From an uncultured Bacilli bacterium (GTDB taxonomy: Bacteria > Bacillota_I > Bacilli_A > RFN20 > CAG-631): DNA of 64,000 nt. Shown here in pieces: positions 54,928 through 63,713 of this stretch. Numbering within the stretch: position 1 is the stretch's first letter; every line of letters starts with the position of its first letter. The position numbers and the translations under genes are program-made. The stretch is from assembly GCA_934201705.1 (NCBI GenBank), contig CAKPXF010000014.1, positions 1-64,000 of the forward strand, given 5' to 3'. Below the pieces are notes generated by a model. It saw nothing but the letters and a program-made list of their open reading frames with translations, did no database searches and was not told the DNA's origin.

Positions 54928-55416
54928 TTATTTTACTTTTATTGTTTTAGCATAGTCTAATAGTTGACTTTCTAGTTCTTCATATTTATTTAACTTTGTT
55001 ATAAAATTACAAGCATAATAATATGCTGTTGTTTTAAAGGTTGTTAATAAATACTTATATGAATTATTTCCATTTTCTTCTATATAATTTACATACATAA
55101 AAGAAGTATTATCATCTGTATATGTATTAATATCACTAGTTAGTTTTACTTTTTCATTAGCATTTTTTAAAACTAAATCAGTATATTCCCTAAGTGATAA
55201 CTCACCAATATCTACTTTTTTTTCTTGATTACCTATAAATATTATTTCTTTTGATGTTAAATATAATATTTCATCATTACTTTTTTGTATTTTAAATTTA
55301 TTTGTTAAAGTTATATTTATACTATCATTATTAAATTCTTTACTTTTTGCATCAAAGCATGCTGTAAGTGAAAAAATAATTAATGAGGTACTTATTATTG
55401 CTAGGTTTTTGCTCAT
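54928..55416 (-). CDS. Small lipoprotein, PsbP/DUF1795-like fold
   Basis: This 162-residue exported lipoprotein has the signal MSKNLAIISTSLIIFSLTAC. The remaining 140 residues alternate beta strands and end with YYYACNFITKLNKYEELESQ and TIKVK. This pattern is typical of PsbP/LpqN/DUF1795-like lipoproteins, whose function is unknown. An AAAGGAG site precedes the ATG. It is transcribed on the minus strand upstream of the antiporter gene, 101 bases away, and divergently from the PatB-type gene. Confidence 0.7.
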   Translation of the reverse strand: MSKNLAIISTSLIIFSLTACFDAKSKEFNNDSINITLTNKFKIQKSNDEILYLTSKEIIFIGNQEKKVDIGELSLREYTDLVLKNANEKVKLTSDINTYTDDNTSFMYVNYIEENGNNSYKYLLTTFKTTAYYYACNFITKLNKYEELESQLLDYAKTIKVK

Positions 55417-55555
55417 AATTTATTACTCCTTTGTTAAGCAATGATAAGTTTAACAATATTTAAACTTTAAATCAAGATTAGCGTGTGTATTATTTAATAT
55501 TAATTCTTTTTTGATAAATAAAAATATGATATATTAAAGCAAGGAAGTGGTAAAA

Positions 55556-56737
55556 ATGACAAAGTATGATTTTTCTTCACAAAATAGATATAATACAGGC
55601 TCATATAAATATGACCGCATAAAAAATTTGTATCCAAATGCTAATAATGATTCTATCATTATGACGGTTGCAGATATGGATTTTAAAACATCCCCTGAAG
55701 TAATTAATTATTTAAAAAATGTTTGTGATGCTGGAATATTTGGCTATATGACTGAATATTATACTCCATATTTTAAAGCAATTAATAAATGGTTTAATGA
55801 AAACTTTAATTTAAATATTAATGAAGATGAAATTATTTTTTCAAATGGGACAATTGAAGCCTTAAAAGTAATTATTAATTTATATAGTAATGAAGGTGAC
55901 TATATATGCCTTTCTCGGCCAGTATATGGACATTTTACTTATTCAATTGAAAATGAATGTAAAAGGAAAGTTAAGGATATTCATTTAATAAATCACAATA
56001 ATCATTATGAAATGGACTTTGTAAGTCTAAAAAAAGAATTAAGTGATGAAAAATGTAAAATATATGTTTTATGCTCACCACACAATCCAATTGGTAGAGT
56101 TTGGAAAGAAGAAGAATTAATAAAGCTAGTAGAGATATGTCAACAAACAAATACCTTACTTGTAAGTGATGAGGTTCATTGTGATTTTGTAAGAAGTAAT
56201 TATAAGCATATTCCAATTTTAAAGTTAAATACATCACATGCTAACATAATTATGCTAACATCAATAGGCAAAACCTTTAATATGTCAGGACTACAATGTT
56301 CAAATATGATAATTAAAGATAAAGAAATCTATAATAATATTAGAAATAATTTTGATAGAGACATTTCAACTTTTGCTTTAAATGGCTTAATTGCAGCTTA
56401 TAATTATGGAAAGAAATGGAAGGATGCTTTAAATAATTATATTGATGACACTATAAATGAGGCTATTAAGTATATTAAAGAAAACATGCCTTATTGTGAT
56501 GTTACTTATCCAGAAGGAACATATTTTTTGTATTTAGATTTTAATAAAAGCAATTTAAGCAACGAAAAAATTCATGATATTATTTATAACAAGGCCAATG
56601 TTTTCCTACAAGATGGAGTAGAACATGATCCATTATATGGAAAAGGCTATCAAAGAATGGTTGTAGCTTATAGTAAAGATAAAGTAATGCTAGCTTTAAA
56701 AAGAATAAGTGAAGCTTTTAAAGAGGTGATTAAATAA
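55556..56737 (+). CDS. PatB/MalY-type PLP-dependent cystathionine beta-lyase/aminotransferase
   Basis: This 393-residue cytoplasmic enzyme is of fold type I. Family markers are MTVADMDFKTSPEV near the N-terminus (MalY/PatB signature ADMDF), FSNGTIEALKVIINL, LCSPHNPIGRVW, LLVSDEVHCDF and TSIGKTFNMSG with the PLP lysine Lys239. PatB/MalY members cleave C-S bonds (cystathionine or cysteine) and some also transaminate. The start at 55556 follows AAGGAAG. It shares one base (TAATG) with the DUF3737 gene, so both are translated together. Confidence 0.92.
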   Translation: MTKYDFSSQNRYNTGSYKYDRIKNLYPNANNDSIIMTVADMDFKTSPEVINYLKNVCDAGIFGYMTEYYTPYFKAINKWFNENFNLNINEDEIIFSNGTIEALKVIINLYSNEGDYICLSRPVYGHFTYSIENECKRKVKDIHLINHNNHYEMDFVSLKKELSDEKCKIYVLCSPHNPIGRVWKEEELIKLVEICQQTNTLLVSDEVHCDFVRSNYKHIPILKLNTSHANIIMLTSIGKTFNMSGLQCSNMIIKDKEIYNNIRNNFDRDISTFALNGLIAAYNYGKKWKDALNNYIDDTINEAIKYIKENMPYCDVTYPEGTYFLYLDFNKSNLSNEKIHDIIYNKANVFLQDGVEHDPLYGKGYQRMVVAYSKDKVMLALKRISEAFKEVIK

Positions 56738-57594
56738 TGCAAAGATTTATAGATCATACCTTTGATGAGGAAAGAGCCTTATATCATTTAACTGATATAG
56801 AGGTTATTAATTGTCGCTTTGATGGCATAAGAGATGGTGAATCAGCAATTAAGGAATGTAGTAATGTTATTGTTAAAAACTCGTTTTTTAATTTAAGATA
56901 TGTTTTGTGGTGCTTAAATAAAGCAGATATTACAAATATTGAACTAACATCACTTGCTAGATCTTCATTATGGTATTGTAATGATGTAGATATTAAAAAC
57001 TCAAAAATCAATTGTGTTAAGGCTTTTAGAATGTGTAATAATATAACAATTAAGAATTGTACAATTAACTCTATTGAATTTGGCTGGAATTGTAATAATG
57101 TTGTTTTTGAAGATAATGTTATTGATTCGGAATATCCATTTTTAAGAGCTAGTAATGTAAAGGTTAAAAATTGTATCTTTAATACTAAATATCCTTTCCA
57201 GCAGGCTAAGCATATAATAATTGAAAATACAACTATTGATGCAAAGGATGCTTTTTGGGATAGTGAGGATATAACTTGTATAAATTGTAAAATAACTGGA
57301 GATTTCTTGGCTTGGTATTGTAATGGCCTAACACTAATTAATTGTGAAATTATATCATCACAACCATTATGCTATATAAACAATTTAAGGGTTGTTGATT
57401 GTAAAATGGAAAAATGTGATTTAGCTTTTGAATATAGTAATGTACATGCTAAAATAAAAGGAAATATTATTTCAATTAAAAATCCACAATCTGGTGAAAT
57501 TATTGCTGATAGCATTAATGAAATAATTGTTGGCGGAAATAGCGTTTATGAATCAAATGCTAAAATTATAGATTTATCGAAAACTAATAAGTAA
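56737..57594 (+). CDS. DUF3737 beta-helix protein
   Basis: This 285-residue cytoplasmic protein is of the DUF3737 family. Repeats of about 20 residues with Asn/Cys ladders form a right-handed beta-helix (IEVINCRFDGIRDGESAIKE, VIVKNSFF, ITIKNCTI, VKNCIFNTKYPF). It has no signal peptide and no glycosidase-type acidic motif, so an enzymatic role is unproven. It is translationally coupled to the PatB-type gene and is followed by a terminator at 57580-57612. The constant pairing suggests a shared pathway, as yet unknown. Confidence 0.85.
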   Translation: MQRFIDHTFDEERALYHLTDIEVINCRFDGIRDGESAIKECSNVIVKNSFFNLRYVLWCLNKADITNIELTSLARSSLWYCNDVDIKNSKINCVKAFRMCNNITIKNCTINSIEFGWNCNNVVFEDNVIDSEYPFLRASNVKVKNCIFNTKYPFQQAKHIIIENTTIDAKDAFWDSEDITCINCKITGDFLAWYCNGLTLINCEIISSQPLCYINNLRVVDCKMEKCDLAFEYSNVHAKIKGNIISIKNPQSGEIIADSINEIIVGGNSVYESNAKIIDLSKTNK

Positions 57595-57612
57595 AAAGCT
57601 TGTTAGTTTTTT
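57580..57612 (+). terminator. Terminator overlapping the end of the DUF3737 gene
   Basis: AAAACTAATAAG (57580-57591) pairs with CTTGTTAGTTTT (57599-57610), one G-T pair, ending in a T-run. Confidence 0.8.
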
Positions 57613-57613
57613 A

Positions 57614-57665
57614 TTGACAATTTTTCAAAAAAGTTATATATTTGTAAAAGTGAACAAACGTTCAC
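57614..57665 (+). promoter_or_regulatory. Promoter and autoregulatory operator of the TetR gene
   Basis: TTGACA (57614-57619), a 17-base spacer and TATATT (57637-57642) form a near-consensus promoter. At the expected start of transcription lies the perfect inverted repeat GTGAAC (57650-57655) AAAC GTTCAC (57660-57665), a typical TetR-family operator. Confidence 0.88.
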
Positions 57666-57680
57666 AAAAAGGAAATGCAT

Positions 57681-58247
57681 ATGAAAACTACAAAGGAAGA
57701 ATTATTACTTGAATCATTAAAGCTATTTGCTAAGTATGGCTATGATGGCGTTTCAATTAGTATGATAGCTAACAAGCTAAATATCGTAAAAAGTGCAATT
57801 TATAAGCATTTTAAAAGTAAAGAAGATATTTTTAATAGTATTATAATAAAAATATCAAATGATGATTTTAATAATGCTACTTTATATTCACTGCCTACTA
57901 ACAATTTGTGTAAAGAAAATGAAAAAGAATATAAAGGTATATTGATTAATAATATTATTGAATTTTCACTTTATCAATATGATTATTGGCAAAATGATAA
58001 ATATGCAAGTTTATTTAAGCAAATGCTAATTATCGAAAGATTTAAAAATAAAAAGATTAGTGAACTATATGATAATTATTTTTTAAATGGGCCACTTAAT
58101 TATATGAAGGAGATTTTTAAAATGCTAAATATAAATAACTATGAAAATGTAGCTTTTAAGTTTTATTCAATTTTGTATTTATCTTATGAAATTGAAAATA
58201 ATAGCATAAAGAAAATGCTAAAGGAAGTGTTAGATAATGCAATATAA
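57681..58247 (+). CDS. TetR-family transcriptional repressor
   Basis: This 188-residue cytoplasmic regulator has an N-terminal HTH: LLLESLKLFAKYGYDGVSIS, then IANKLNIVKSAIYKHFKSKEDIF. A helical ligand-binding C-terminal domain (about 55-188) follows. The GTGAAC-N4-GTTCAC operator lies right at the promoter, so it probably represses itself and the methyltransferase gene, which overlaps its 3' end by 11 bases. AGGA gives an 8-base spacing to the ATG at 57681; ATG 57675 is an alternative. The inducer is unknown. Confidence 0.93.
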   Translation: MKTTKEELLLESLKLFAKYGYDGVSISMIANKLNIVKSAIYKHFKSKEDIFNSIIIKISNDDFNNATLYSLPTNNLCKENEKEYKGILINNIIEFSLYQYDYWQNDKYASLFKQMLIIERFKNKKISELYDNYFLNGPLNYMKEIFKMLNINNYENVAFKFYSILYLSYEIENNSIKKMLKEVLDNAI

Positions 58248-58962
58248 ATTAGCTAAAAAATATGAAAATGATTATTATTTAAGTAAGATAATGGGGCCAA
58301 ATCCTTTAAAGCTACTTGAAGAATTATTGAGTAATAATTATCTTAAGGAAAATGCAATAGTTTGTGATTTAGGATGTGGAAAAGGACTAACTTCAATCTT
58401 TTTAGTAAAAGAGTATAATGTTTTTATTTATGCAGCAGATTTATGGAGTGAGCCTAAAGAAAATGAATTATTTTTTAATGAAGTTGGATTAAATAGTAAA
58501 CAAATTATTTCTATAAAGGCTGATGCGAATAACTTGCCTTTTAGTAAAAATTCTTTAGATGCATTAGTATGTGTTGATTCATATAATTATTTTGGCTATG
58601 ATATTAATTTTTTAGATTTAAATATTTTACCATTTATTAAAGATAATGGATATATTTATATTAATTTAATTGCTATGAAAAAAAACTATAATAATAATTA
58701 TCCAAATGAATTATTATTATCATGGAATAATGAGCAACTTAGTTATATAAAACCTATAAAGTTTTGGAAGGATACATTTAATAGCTGCAAAAATGCTAAA
58801 GTTATAAGTTTTAAAACAACAAAAAACGATAAAGAGGTTTGGAATGATTGGATAAAGCAAAATAATGAGTATGCAACTAATGATAAAAAAGCAATAGATG
58901 AAAATGCTGATAAATACATGTGTTTTATAAATGTAATTTTAAAAAAAACAACAAATTGTTGA
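58237..58962 (+). CDS. SAM-dependent methyltransferase
   Basis: This 241-residue cytoplasmic protein is a class I methyltransferase: motif I VCDLGCGKGLTSIFL (about residues 44-58), motif II with AADLWSEPKENE, motif III-like ISIKADANNLPFSKNSLDAL and VCVDSYNYFGY. It resembles small-molecule methyltransferases (UbiE/Erg6-like). The substrate is unknown. The gene overlaps the TetR gene by 11 bases and is presumably controlled by that repressor, a frequent arrangement for detoxifying or modifying enzymes. Confidence 0.88.
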   Translation: MQYKLAKKYENDYYLSKIMGPNPLKLLEELLSNNYLKENAIVCDLGCGKGLTSIFLVKEYNVFIYAADLWSEPKENELFFNEVGLNSKQIISIKADANNLPFSKNSLDALVCVDSYNYFGYDINFLDLNILPFIKDNGYIYINLIAMKKNYNNNYPNELLLSWNNEQLSYIKPIKFWKDTFNSCKNAKVISFKTTKNDKEVWNDWIKQNNEYATNDKKAIDENADKYMCFINVILKKTTNC

Positions 58963-59059
58963 GTAAAATATAAACAAACTAGTTACTAACTCAACATATA
59001 ATCGCTTAAAAATCATCTAAAATTCATTATAATTATAAGTGTAAAGGAGATAAAAGCAT

Positions 59060-59533
59060 ATGGAAACTTTTGGAATGCGTTTAGGAAGAATTAGGAAAGA
59101 AAATAATTATACTCAAGAAACAATAGCAAATAAATTAAATGTAACAGCACAAGCTGTAAGTAAATGGGAAAATGACATTACATCACCAGATATTGATACT
59201 TTAATAAAACTCGCTGATATTTTTAATATAACAATTGACGAGTTAGTAGGAAGAGCTAGTAATGCTATTGCTACAACTAAAAAGGATATTAATAAAATGA
59301 TTTTAAAAATAATTGTTGATAGCAATGAAAATGATAAGGTTAGAGTTAACTTACCTATGGGCATTGTTAAAATTTTAGTTGAAAGCGGAAGTGTTACATC
59401 AGTTGTTAATAATAAATCATTAAATGATATTGATTTTAAGCAAATAATTTCATTAGTTGAGCAAGGAATAATTGGTGAAATTGTAAGCGTTGATAGTAGT
59501 GAAGGCGATCATGTTAGGATAATTGTTGAATGA
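59060..59533 (+). CDS. Xre-family regulator with YvlB-like C-terminal domain
   Basis: This 157-residue cytoplasmic protein has an N-terminal Cro/CI HTH (YTQETIANKLNVTAQAVSKWE, then DTLIKLADIFNITIDELVG). A C-terminal domain (about 78-157) has the pattern ILKIIVDSNENDKVRVNLPM followed by helices and VDSSEGDHVRIIVE. This C-domain is like those in small YvlB/DUF4097-adjacent proteins, probably a dimerisation or sensing module. It has an AAGGAG ribosome binding site. Four bases are shared (ATGA) with the next gene, whose protein appears to consist of the same kind of domain alone. Confidence 0.87.
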   Translation: METFGMRLGRIRKENNYTQETIANKLNVTAQAVSKWENDITSPDIDTLIKLADIFNITIDELVGRASNAIATTKKDINKMILKIIVDSNENDKVRVNLPMGIVKILVESGSVTSVVNNKSLNDIDFKQIISLVEQGIIGEIVSVDSSEGDHVRIIVE

Positions 59534-59766
59534 AAATAAAAATTAATGTTAAAGAAAAACATTTAAATTTTACATTTTTTTTACCATTAGCCTTTATGAA
59601 ATCAAAATTAGTTTATAAGCATATATTTAAAGAAAATAATATAAATATAGAAAAAAGTACTATTGATGAAATATATAAATATTTAAAAAAATATAAAAAA
59701 GAGTATAAGAATTTTAAATTGGTTGAAGTTATAAATGATGAATGCAAAGTATTAATAAAACTATAA
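59530..59766 (+). CDS. Small protein resembling the C-terminal domain of the adjacent Xre regulator
   Basis: This 78-residue protein starts KIKINVKEKHLNFTFFLPLA and ends LVEVINDECKVLIKL. Its pattern (IxIxV, then FxxPLAFMK, a helical middle, then VEVxxxxCxVxI) parallels residues 78-157 of the preceding regulator, so it is probably the same fold without the HTH. The genes overlap by ATGA, which indicates coupling. It may act as a partner or antagonist of the regulator; this is inference. Confidence 0.7.
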   Translation: MKIKINVKEKHLNFTFFLPLAFMKSKLVYKHIFKENNINIEKSTIDEIYKYLKKYKKEYKNFKLVEVINDECKVLIKL

Positions 59767-59772
59767 ATACAT

Positions 59773-59800
59773 TTGCATTCTTTTTAGTTTGTGTTATACT
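59773..59800 (+). promoter_or_regulatory. Promoter of the NCS2 permease gene
   Basis: TTGCAT (59773-59778) and TATACT (59795-59800) are 16 bases apart and lie 26 bases before the ATG. The short leader leaves no room for a purine riboswitch. Confidence 0.55.
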
Positions 59801-59825
59801 TTAATTACAATTCGAGGTCGATAAC

Positions 59826-61187
59826 ATGGAAAAAATATTTAAAATTAGACAACGTGGGTCTAATATTTTACAAGAGCTTTTATCAGGTTTTATTGTTTTT
59901 TTAGCTATGATTTATATTCTCCCTGTAAATTCTTCAATTTTAGCTGCAGGCGGAGGGAATGAAGGAGCAGTATTTATAGCTACAGCTTTAACAAGTGGAA
60001 TATGTTGCTTTATTATGGGCTTATATGCTAATTTACCAATTGCTTTAAGTGCTGGAATGGGCTTAAATGCATATTTAGCATTTACTGTTTGTACAAGCCT
60101 TGGCTATTCATTTAATGAAGGATTATTTTTAGTATTTGTATCAGGCGTTTTATTTTTAATATTATCTCTTACTCCTTTAAGAGAAAAACTAATAAATGCA
60201 ATACCAAAGTCCTTAAAGTATGCAGTAAGCGCAGGGCTTGGAGCTTTTATTTGCTTTGTGGGATTAAAAATGAGTGGTATTATAAAAGCAGATAATTCAA
60301 CCTTGGTCACATTAGGAGATTTTAATAACCCGCCAGTTTTACTTGCCTTGTTTGGTATTTTACTAACCTTAGTATTAATGCAAATAAAAGGGAAAATAGG
60401 AAAACTTGCAATTGTAATATCGATGTTTATAACAGCAATTATAGGCTTAATACTTGGATTATGTAATGTTAGTGGTATGCCAAAACTTGTATGGAGTAAT
60501 ACATTTTCAAATTATAAAGTGTTCTTTCAAAATGTTGGGAAATGCTTTAGTGATGATACAGTCAAAGTATTATTAAAGCCAGAATCATATGCTGTAATTT
60601 TCTCGTTAATTTTTGTTAATTTATTTGATACAACCGCAACATTAATTGCCGTTGGTGATAAGGTTGGTGTATTTGATGAAAATAATAATATGACAGGTGG
60701 TAAAAAAGCCATTATTGCTGATGCAATTGGAGCATTTATTTGTGCGCCACTGGGAACATCAACTGTTACAAGCTTCGCTGAATCTACTATCGGTGCTGAA
60801 AGTGGTGCAAAAACAGGGCTAAGTACTTGTATGACAGGATTATTATTTATTTTAGCAACATTTCTATATCCATTATTTTCAATATTTGCTGGAGTAGATG
60901 GTGGATATACTCCAATTACTTCACTAGCCTTAGTGGCTGTTGGCTGCTTAATGTTTAGCAATTTAAAGAACATTGATTGGAATGATACAATTATAGTTAT
61001 ATCAACATTCTTAATTGTTATATTAATGGTTTTATGCTATTCAGTAAGTGATGGCTTAGGACTTGGAATGATTGCTTATTGCTTAATGATGATAATAGCA
61101 AAAAGATATAAAGAGGTACCTTTACCAATTTATATTATTACAATATTCTTTATTATTAATTATGTTGTTAAGGTAATAATTTCTTAA
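59826..61187 (+). CDS. NCS2/AzgA-type purine (guanine/hypoxanthine) permease
   Basis: This 453-residue integral membrane protein is of the AzgA/PbuG branch of NCS2 transporters, with about 12-14 helices. Landmarks are ELLSGFIVFLAMIYILPVNS, ALSAGMGLNAYLAF, FVNLFDTTATLIAVGDKVG, the substrate-proton stretch ADAIGAFICAPLGTSTVTSF and ESTIGAESGAKTGLS. It should import purine bases with protons. The RBS is GAGGTCG. Its stop codon abuts the convergent LysR gene without a gap. The surface RNase-like lipoprotein at 14 kb would fit the same scavenging theme. Confidence 0.95.
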   Translation: MEKIFKIRQRGSNILQELLSGFIVFLAMIYILPVNSSILAAGGGNEGAVFIATALTSGICCFIMGLYANLPIALSAGMGLNAYLAFTVCTSLGYSFNEGLFLVFVSGVLFLILSLTPLREKLINAIPKSLKYAVSAGLGAFICFVGLKMSGIIKADNSTLVTLGDFNNPPVLLALFGILLTLVLMQIKGKIGKLAIVISMFITAIIGLILGLCNVSGMPKLVWSNTFSNYKVFFQNVGKCFSDDTVKVLLKPESYAVIFSLIFVNLFDTTATLIAVGDKVGVFDENNNMTGGKKAIIADAIGAFICAPLGTSTVTSFAESTIGAESGAKTGLSTCMTGLLFILATFLYPLFSIFAGVDGGYTPITSLALVAVGCLMFSNLKNIDWNDTIIVISTFLIVILMVLCYSVSDGLGLGMIAYCLMMIIAKRYKEVPLPIYIITIFFIINYVVKVIIS

Positions 61188-62087
61188 CTATTTATTTGAT
61201 TTGTTATATTCTGTATAAGTTTTATAAATAGTTTGCAAAATATTTGTATAATTAAATAATTTATTATAAACAATATTTGTTTCACGAATCATACTAAGGT
61301 TTTCAATTGTCACAGCGCAAAGCTTATCCTTTTTAATTTCATCTAAGCAAGCACTTCTAGCTAGTATTGAAACACCAAGATTTTTTCTGACTAAATCTTT
61401 AATAGTAGCAATATTGTCGACTTCTAAAATGACATTAAAGTTATCAATAGATTCATTTATCGTATTAAGTGTTGAATCAAACATAATACGTGTAGCACTA
61501 TCTGGTAATCTTAATATCATTTTTTCTTTTTTTAAGTCATTAATAGTAATCATTGATTTTTTACTAAGATAATTTTCTTTTGATAAAACGCAAACTAAAT
61601 AGTCAGTGTCTAAAAGCAATGAATTATACTTTAATGGATTAGCTTTTTCTTCAACAATAGCAATATCAATTTCAAAATTATCAAGCTTACTATAAAGATT
61701 TTTTATAGTGTCAGTAATTACTGTTATAGTTGTATTACTTAATTCATTACTACATTTTGCTAAAACAGTCATCATAATATTACTTTCAGATGTATGGGTA
61801 ATACCCACTCTTAAACTTGAAATATTTTCTTTTTGATCCTTTATATCGATCTTTAATTTTTCATACAATGCAATAAATTTTTTAGCATAATTAAGGGCAA
61901 TTTTGCCTTCTTCGGTTAAAATTAATTCGTTTTTCTTCCGAATAAAGAGCTTTGCTTGTAGTTCTTCCTCTAATAATTTGATATGATTTGATACTGCTGG
62001 TTGGGTCATAGATAACTCTTTTGCAGCATGCGTAAAGTTTTTAACCTCAGCAAGTGTAATAAGTGTTTTAATTTTATCATCTAGCAT
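61188..62087 (-). CDS. LysR-family transcriptional regulator
   Basis: This 299-residue cytoplasmic regulator has a LysR HTH at residues about 3-62 (LAEVKNFTHAAKELSMTQPA, then HIKLLEEELQAKLF and LTEEGKIALNYAKKF). A periplasmic-binding-like effector domain from about 90 includes KEKMILRLPDSATR and RKNLGVSILARSAC. It is read divergently from the antiporter gene at 62268, 180 bases away, the usual layout for a LysR regulator and its target. It abuts the purine permease gene with no terminator between them. The inducer is unknown. Confidence 0.93.
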   Translation of the reverse strand: MLDDKIKTLITLAEVKNFTHAAKELSMTQPAVSNHIKLLEEELQAKLFIRKKNELILTEEGKIALNYAKKFIALYEKLKIDIKDQKENISSLRVGITHTSESNIMMTVLAKCSNELSNTTITVITDTIKNLYSKLDNFEIDIAIVEEKANPLKYNSLLLDTDYLVCVLSKENYLSKKSMITINDLKKEKMILRLPDSATRIMFDSTLNTINESIDNFNVILEVDNIATIKDLVRKNLGVSILARSACLDEIKKDKLCAVTIENLSMIRETNIVYNKLFNYTNILQTIYKTYTEYNKSNK

Positions 62088-62221
62088 AGTTATTCACCTC
62101 AATTATAAAATATTTTTATAGTTGCTAATAAAATAATTATTTCTTTTTATACAAAATTAAGTATATAATCAAATGAGTAAAAATGCAATAATATTTAGTA
62201 TTTATAAAGTTATTTTTACAT

Positions 62222-62244
62222 ATTATTATAAAAATGATAATAAT
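62222..62244. promoter_or_regulatory. Inverted repeat upstream of the antiporter gene, possible LysR site
   Basis: ATTATTAT (62222-62229) and ATAATAAT (62237-62244) are perfect complements around a 7-base centre, in the 180-base region between the divergent LysR and antiporter genes. It fits a T-N11-A-like dyad but, being AT-only, could be chance. Confidence 0.35.
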
Positions 62245-62267
62245 CTTTTTTCAAAGAGGGTGGTTTA

Positions 62268-63704
62268 GTGAATTTGCTTTTTTCAATTTATGAAAAACTT
62301 AATATTACATCAACTATTAGTATAGTTATTATAGCAATTGCGATAATGTTATTTAGTGGCTTTGCCTTAACTCGTATTACAAAGCTATTAAAGCTTCCAA
62401 ATGTTACAGCATATATTGTGGCTGGTATATTAATTGGACCTTATTGCCTAAATTTAATTCCAGAAAAAATAGTTGAAGGAACAAGCTTTTTAGCTGATAT
62501 TTCATTGGCATTTATTGCTTTTGGAACAGGAGAATTTTTTAGACTTGAGGTTTTAAAGAAAAATGGTCTTAAGGTTACAATAATTACTGTTTTTGAAGCT
62601 TTAATGGCAACTCTACTAGTTTTTATTGTTAGTTATTTTGTCTTAAAATTAAATTTAGCCTTTAGTGCAGTACTTGGAGCTTTAGCTGCTGCAACGGCTC
62701 CGGCTTCAACAATGATGACAATAAGACAAACTAATGCTAAAGGAGATTTTGTTGATACTTTGCTTCAAGTTGTAGCATTAGATGATGTTGTTGGTTTAGT
62801 CGCTTATAGTGTTGCAATTTCCATAGCAGTTGCTTCAATTTCTGGACAATTTAGTGCTTCTAATATTTTAAAGCCAATTTTATTAAATGGAGCAGTTTTA
62901 ATTTTAGGCTGTGCATTTGGCTTTTTATTAAAACTATTAATGCCAAAGAAAAGATCAACAGATAATAGACTTATTATTTCAATAGCTGTATTATTCTTGT
63001 TTTGTGGTATTTGCTCATTGTTTGATGTTTCACCACTTCTTGGCTGTATGTCTATGGGAACAATATACATTAATATTACTGACGACGACAAACTATTTAA
63101 GCAGCTTAATTACTTTAACCCGCCAATACTATTATTATTCTTTGTACGTTCAGGTGTATCATTTGATTTAAAGGCTTTAACATCCACCTCATTAATTGGA
63201 GCAGTGCCAATTATTGTAATAGGTATTGTTTACTTCGTTGTAAGAATTGTAGGTAAATATGCAGGCTCATTCTTAGGGTGCTTAATTACAAAAAAGGAAA
63301 AAACAACTAGAAATTACTTAGGATTAGCTTTAATTCCTCAAGCTGGAGTAGCAATTGGCCTTGCAGCATTAGGAGCTAGAACTATTGGTGGAGAAATGGG
63401 GAATGCTTTAGAGACAATTATTTTAGCCTCAAGTGTTTTATATGAATTAATAGGCCCTGCTTGTGCCAAATTATCATTATATTTATCTAAATCTTATAAT
63501 CAAGATATCATTGAAAAACAAACTGAATCAGTTGAAATGCATAGTAAAATAAATGATTTAGTTGCGAAAATAAATGATATCCAAAAAAAATTACCGGAGC
63601 ATAATGAATATCATATGTCCGAGGAGGAAAAGGCATTTTTAGAGGCAGCAGAGGAGCAATATGGCTCTATTAATTATCAACAAAAATTTATTAATAAAAG
63701 GTAG
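62268..63704 (+). CDS. Cation:proton antiporter, CPA2 type, with cytoplasmic tail
   Basis: This 478-residue membrane protein has about 12 helices: KLLKLPNVTAYIVAGILIGPY, DISLAFIAFGTGEFF, ALAAATAPASTMMTIRQTNA and the ion-binding VVALDDVVGLVAY. A soluble tail of about 70 residues (IEKQTESVEMHSKINDLVA, coiled-coil-like) follows. It should exchange Na+ or K+ for H+. The GTG start is supported by a GAGGGTGG site 6-7 bases upstream. It is divergent from the LysR gene and is followed by a partial MgtC gene after 9 bases, so ion homeostasis is the shared theme. Confidence 0.92.
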   Translation: MNLLFSIYEKLNITSTISIVIIAIAIMLFSGFALTRITKLLKLPNVTAYIVAGILIGPYCLNLIPEKIVEGTSFLADISLAFIAFGTGEFFRLEVLKKNGLKVTIITVFEALMATLLVFIVSYFVLKLNLAFSAVLGALAAATAPASTMMTIRQTNAKGDFVDTLLQVVALDDVVGLVAYSVAISIAVASISGQFSASNILKPILLNGAVLILGCAFGFLLKLLMPKKRSTDNRLIISIAVLFLFCGICSLFDVSPLLGCMSMGTIYINITDDDKLFKQLNYFNPPILLLFFVRSGVSFDLKALTSTSLIGAVPIIVIGIVYFVVRIVGKYAGSFLGCLITKKEKTTRNYLGLALIPQAGVAIGLAALGARTIGGEMGNALETIILASSVLYELIGPACAKLSLYLSKSYNQDIIEKQTESVEMHSKINDLVAKINDIQKKLPEHNEYHMSEEEKAFLEAAEEQYGSINYQQKFINKR

Positions 63705-63713
63705 GAAAGTTAT

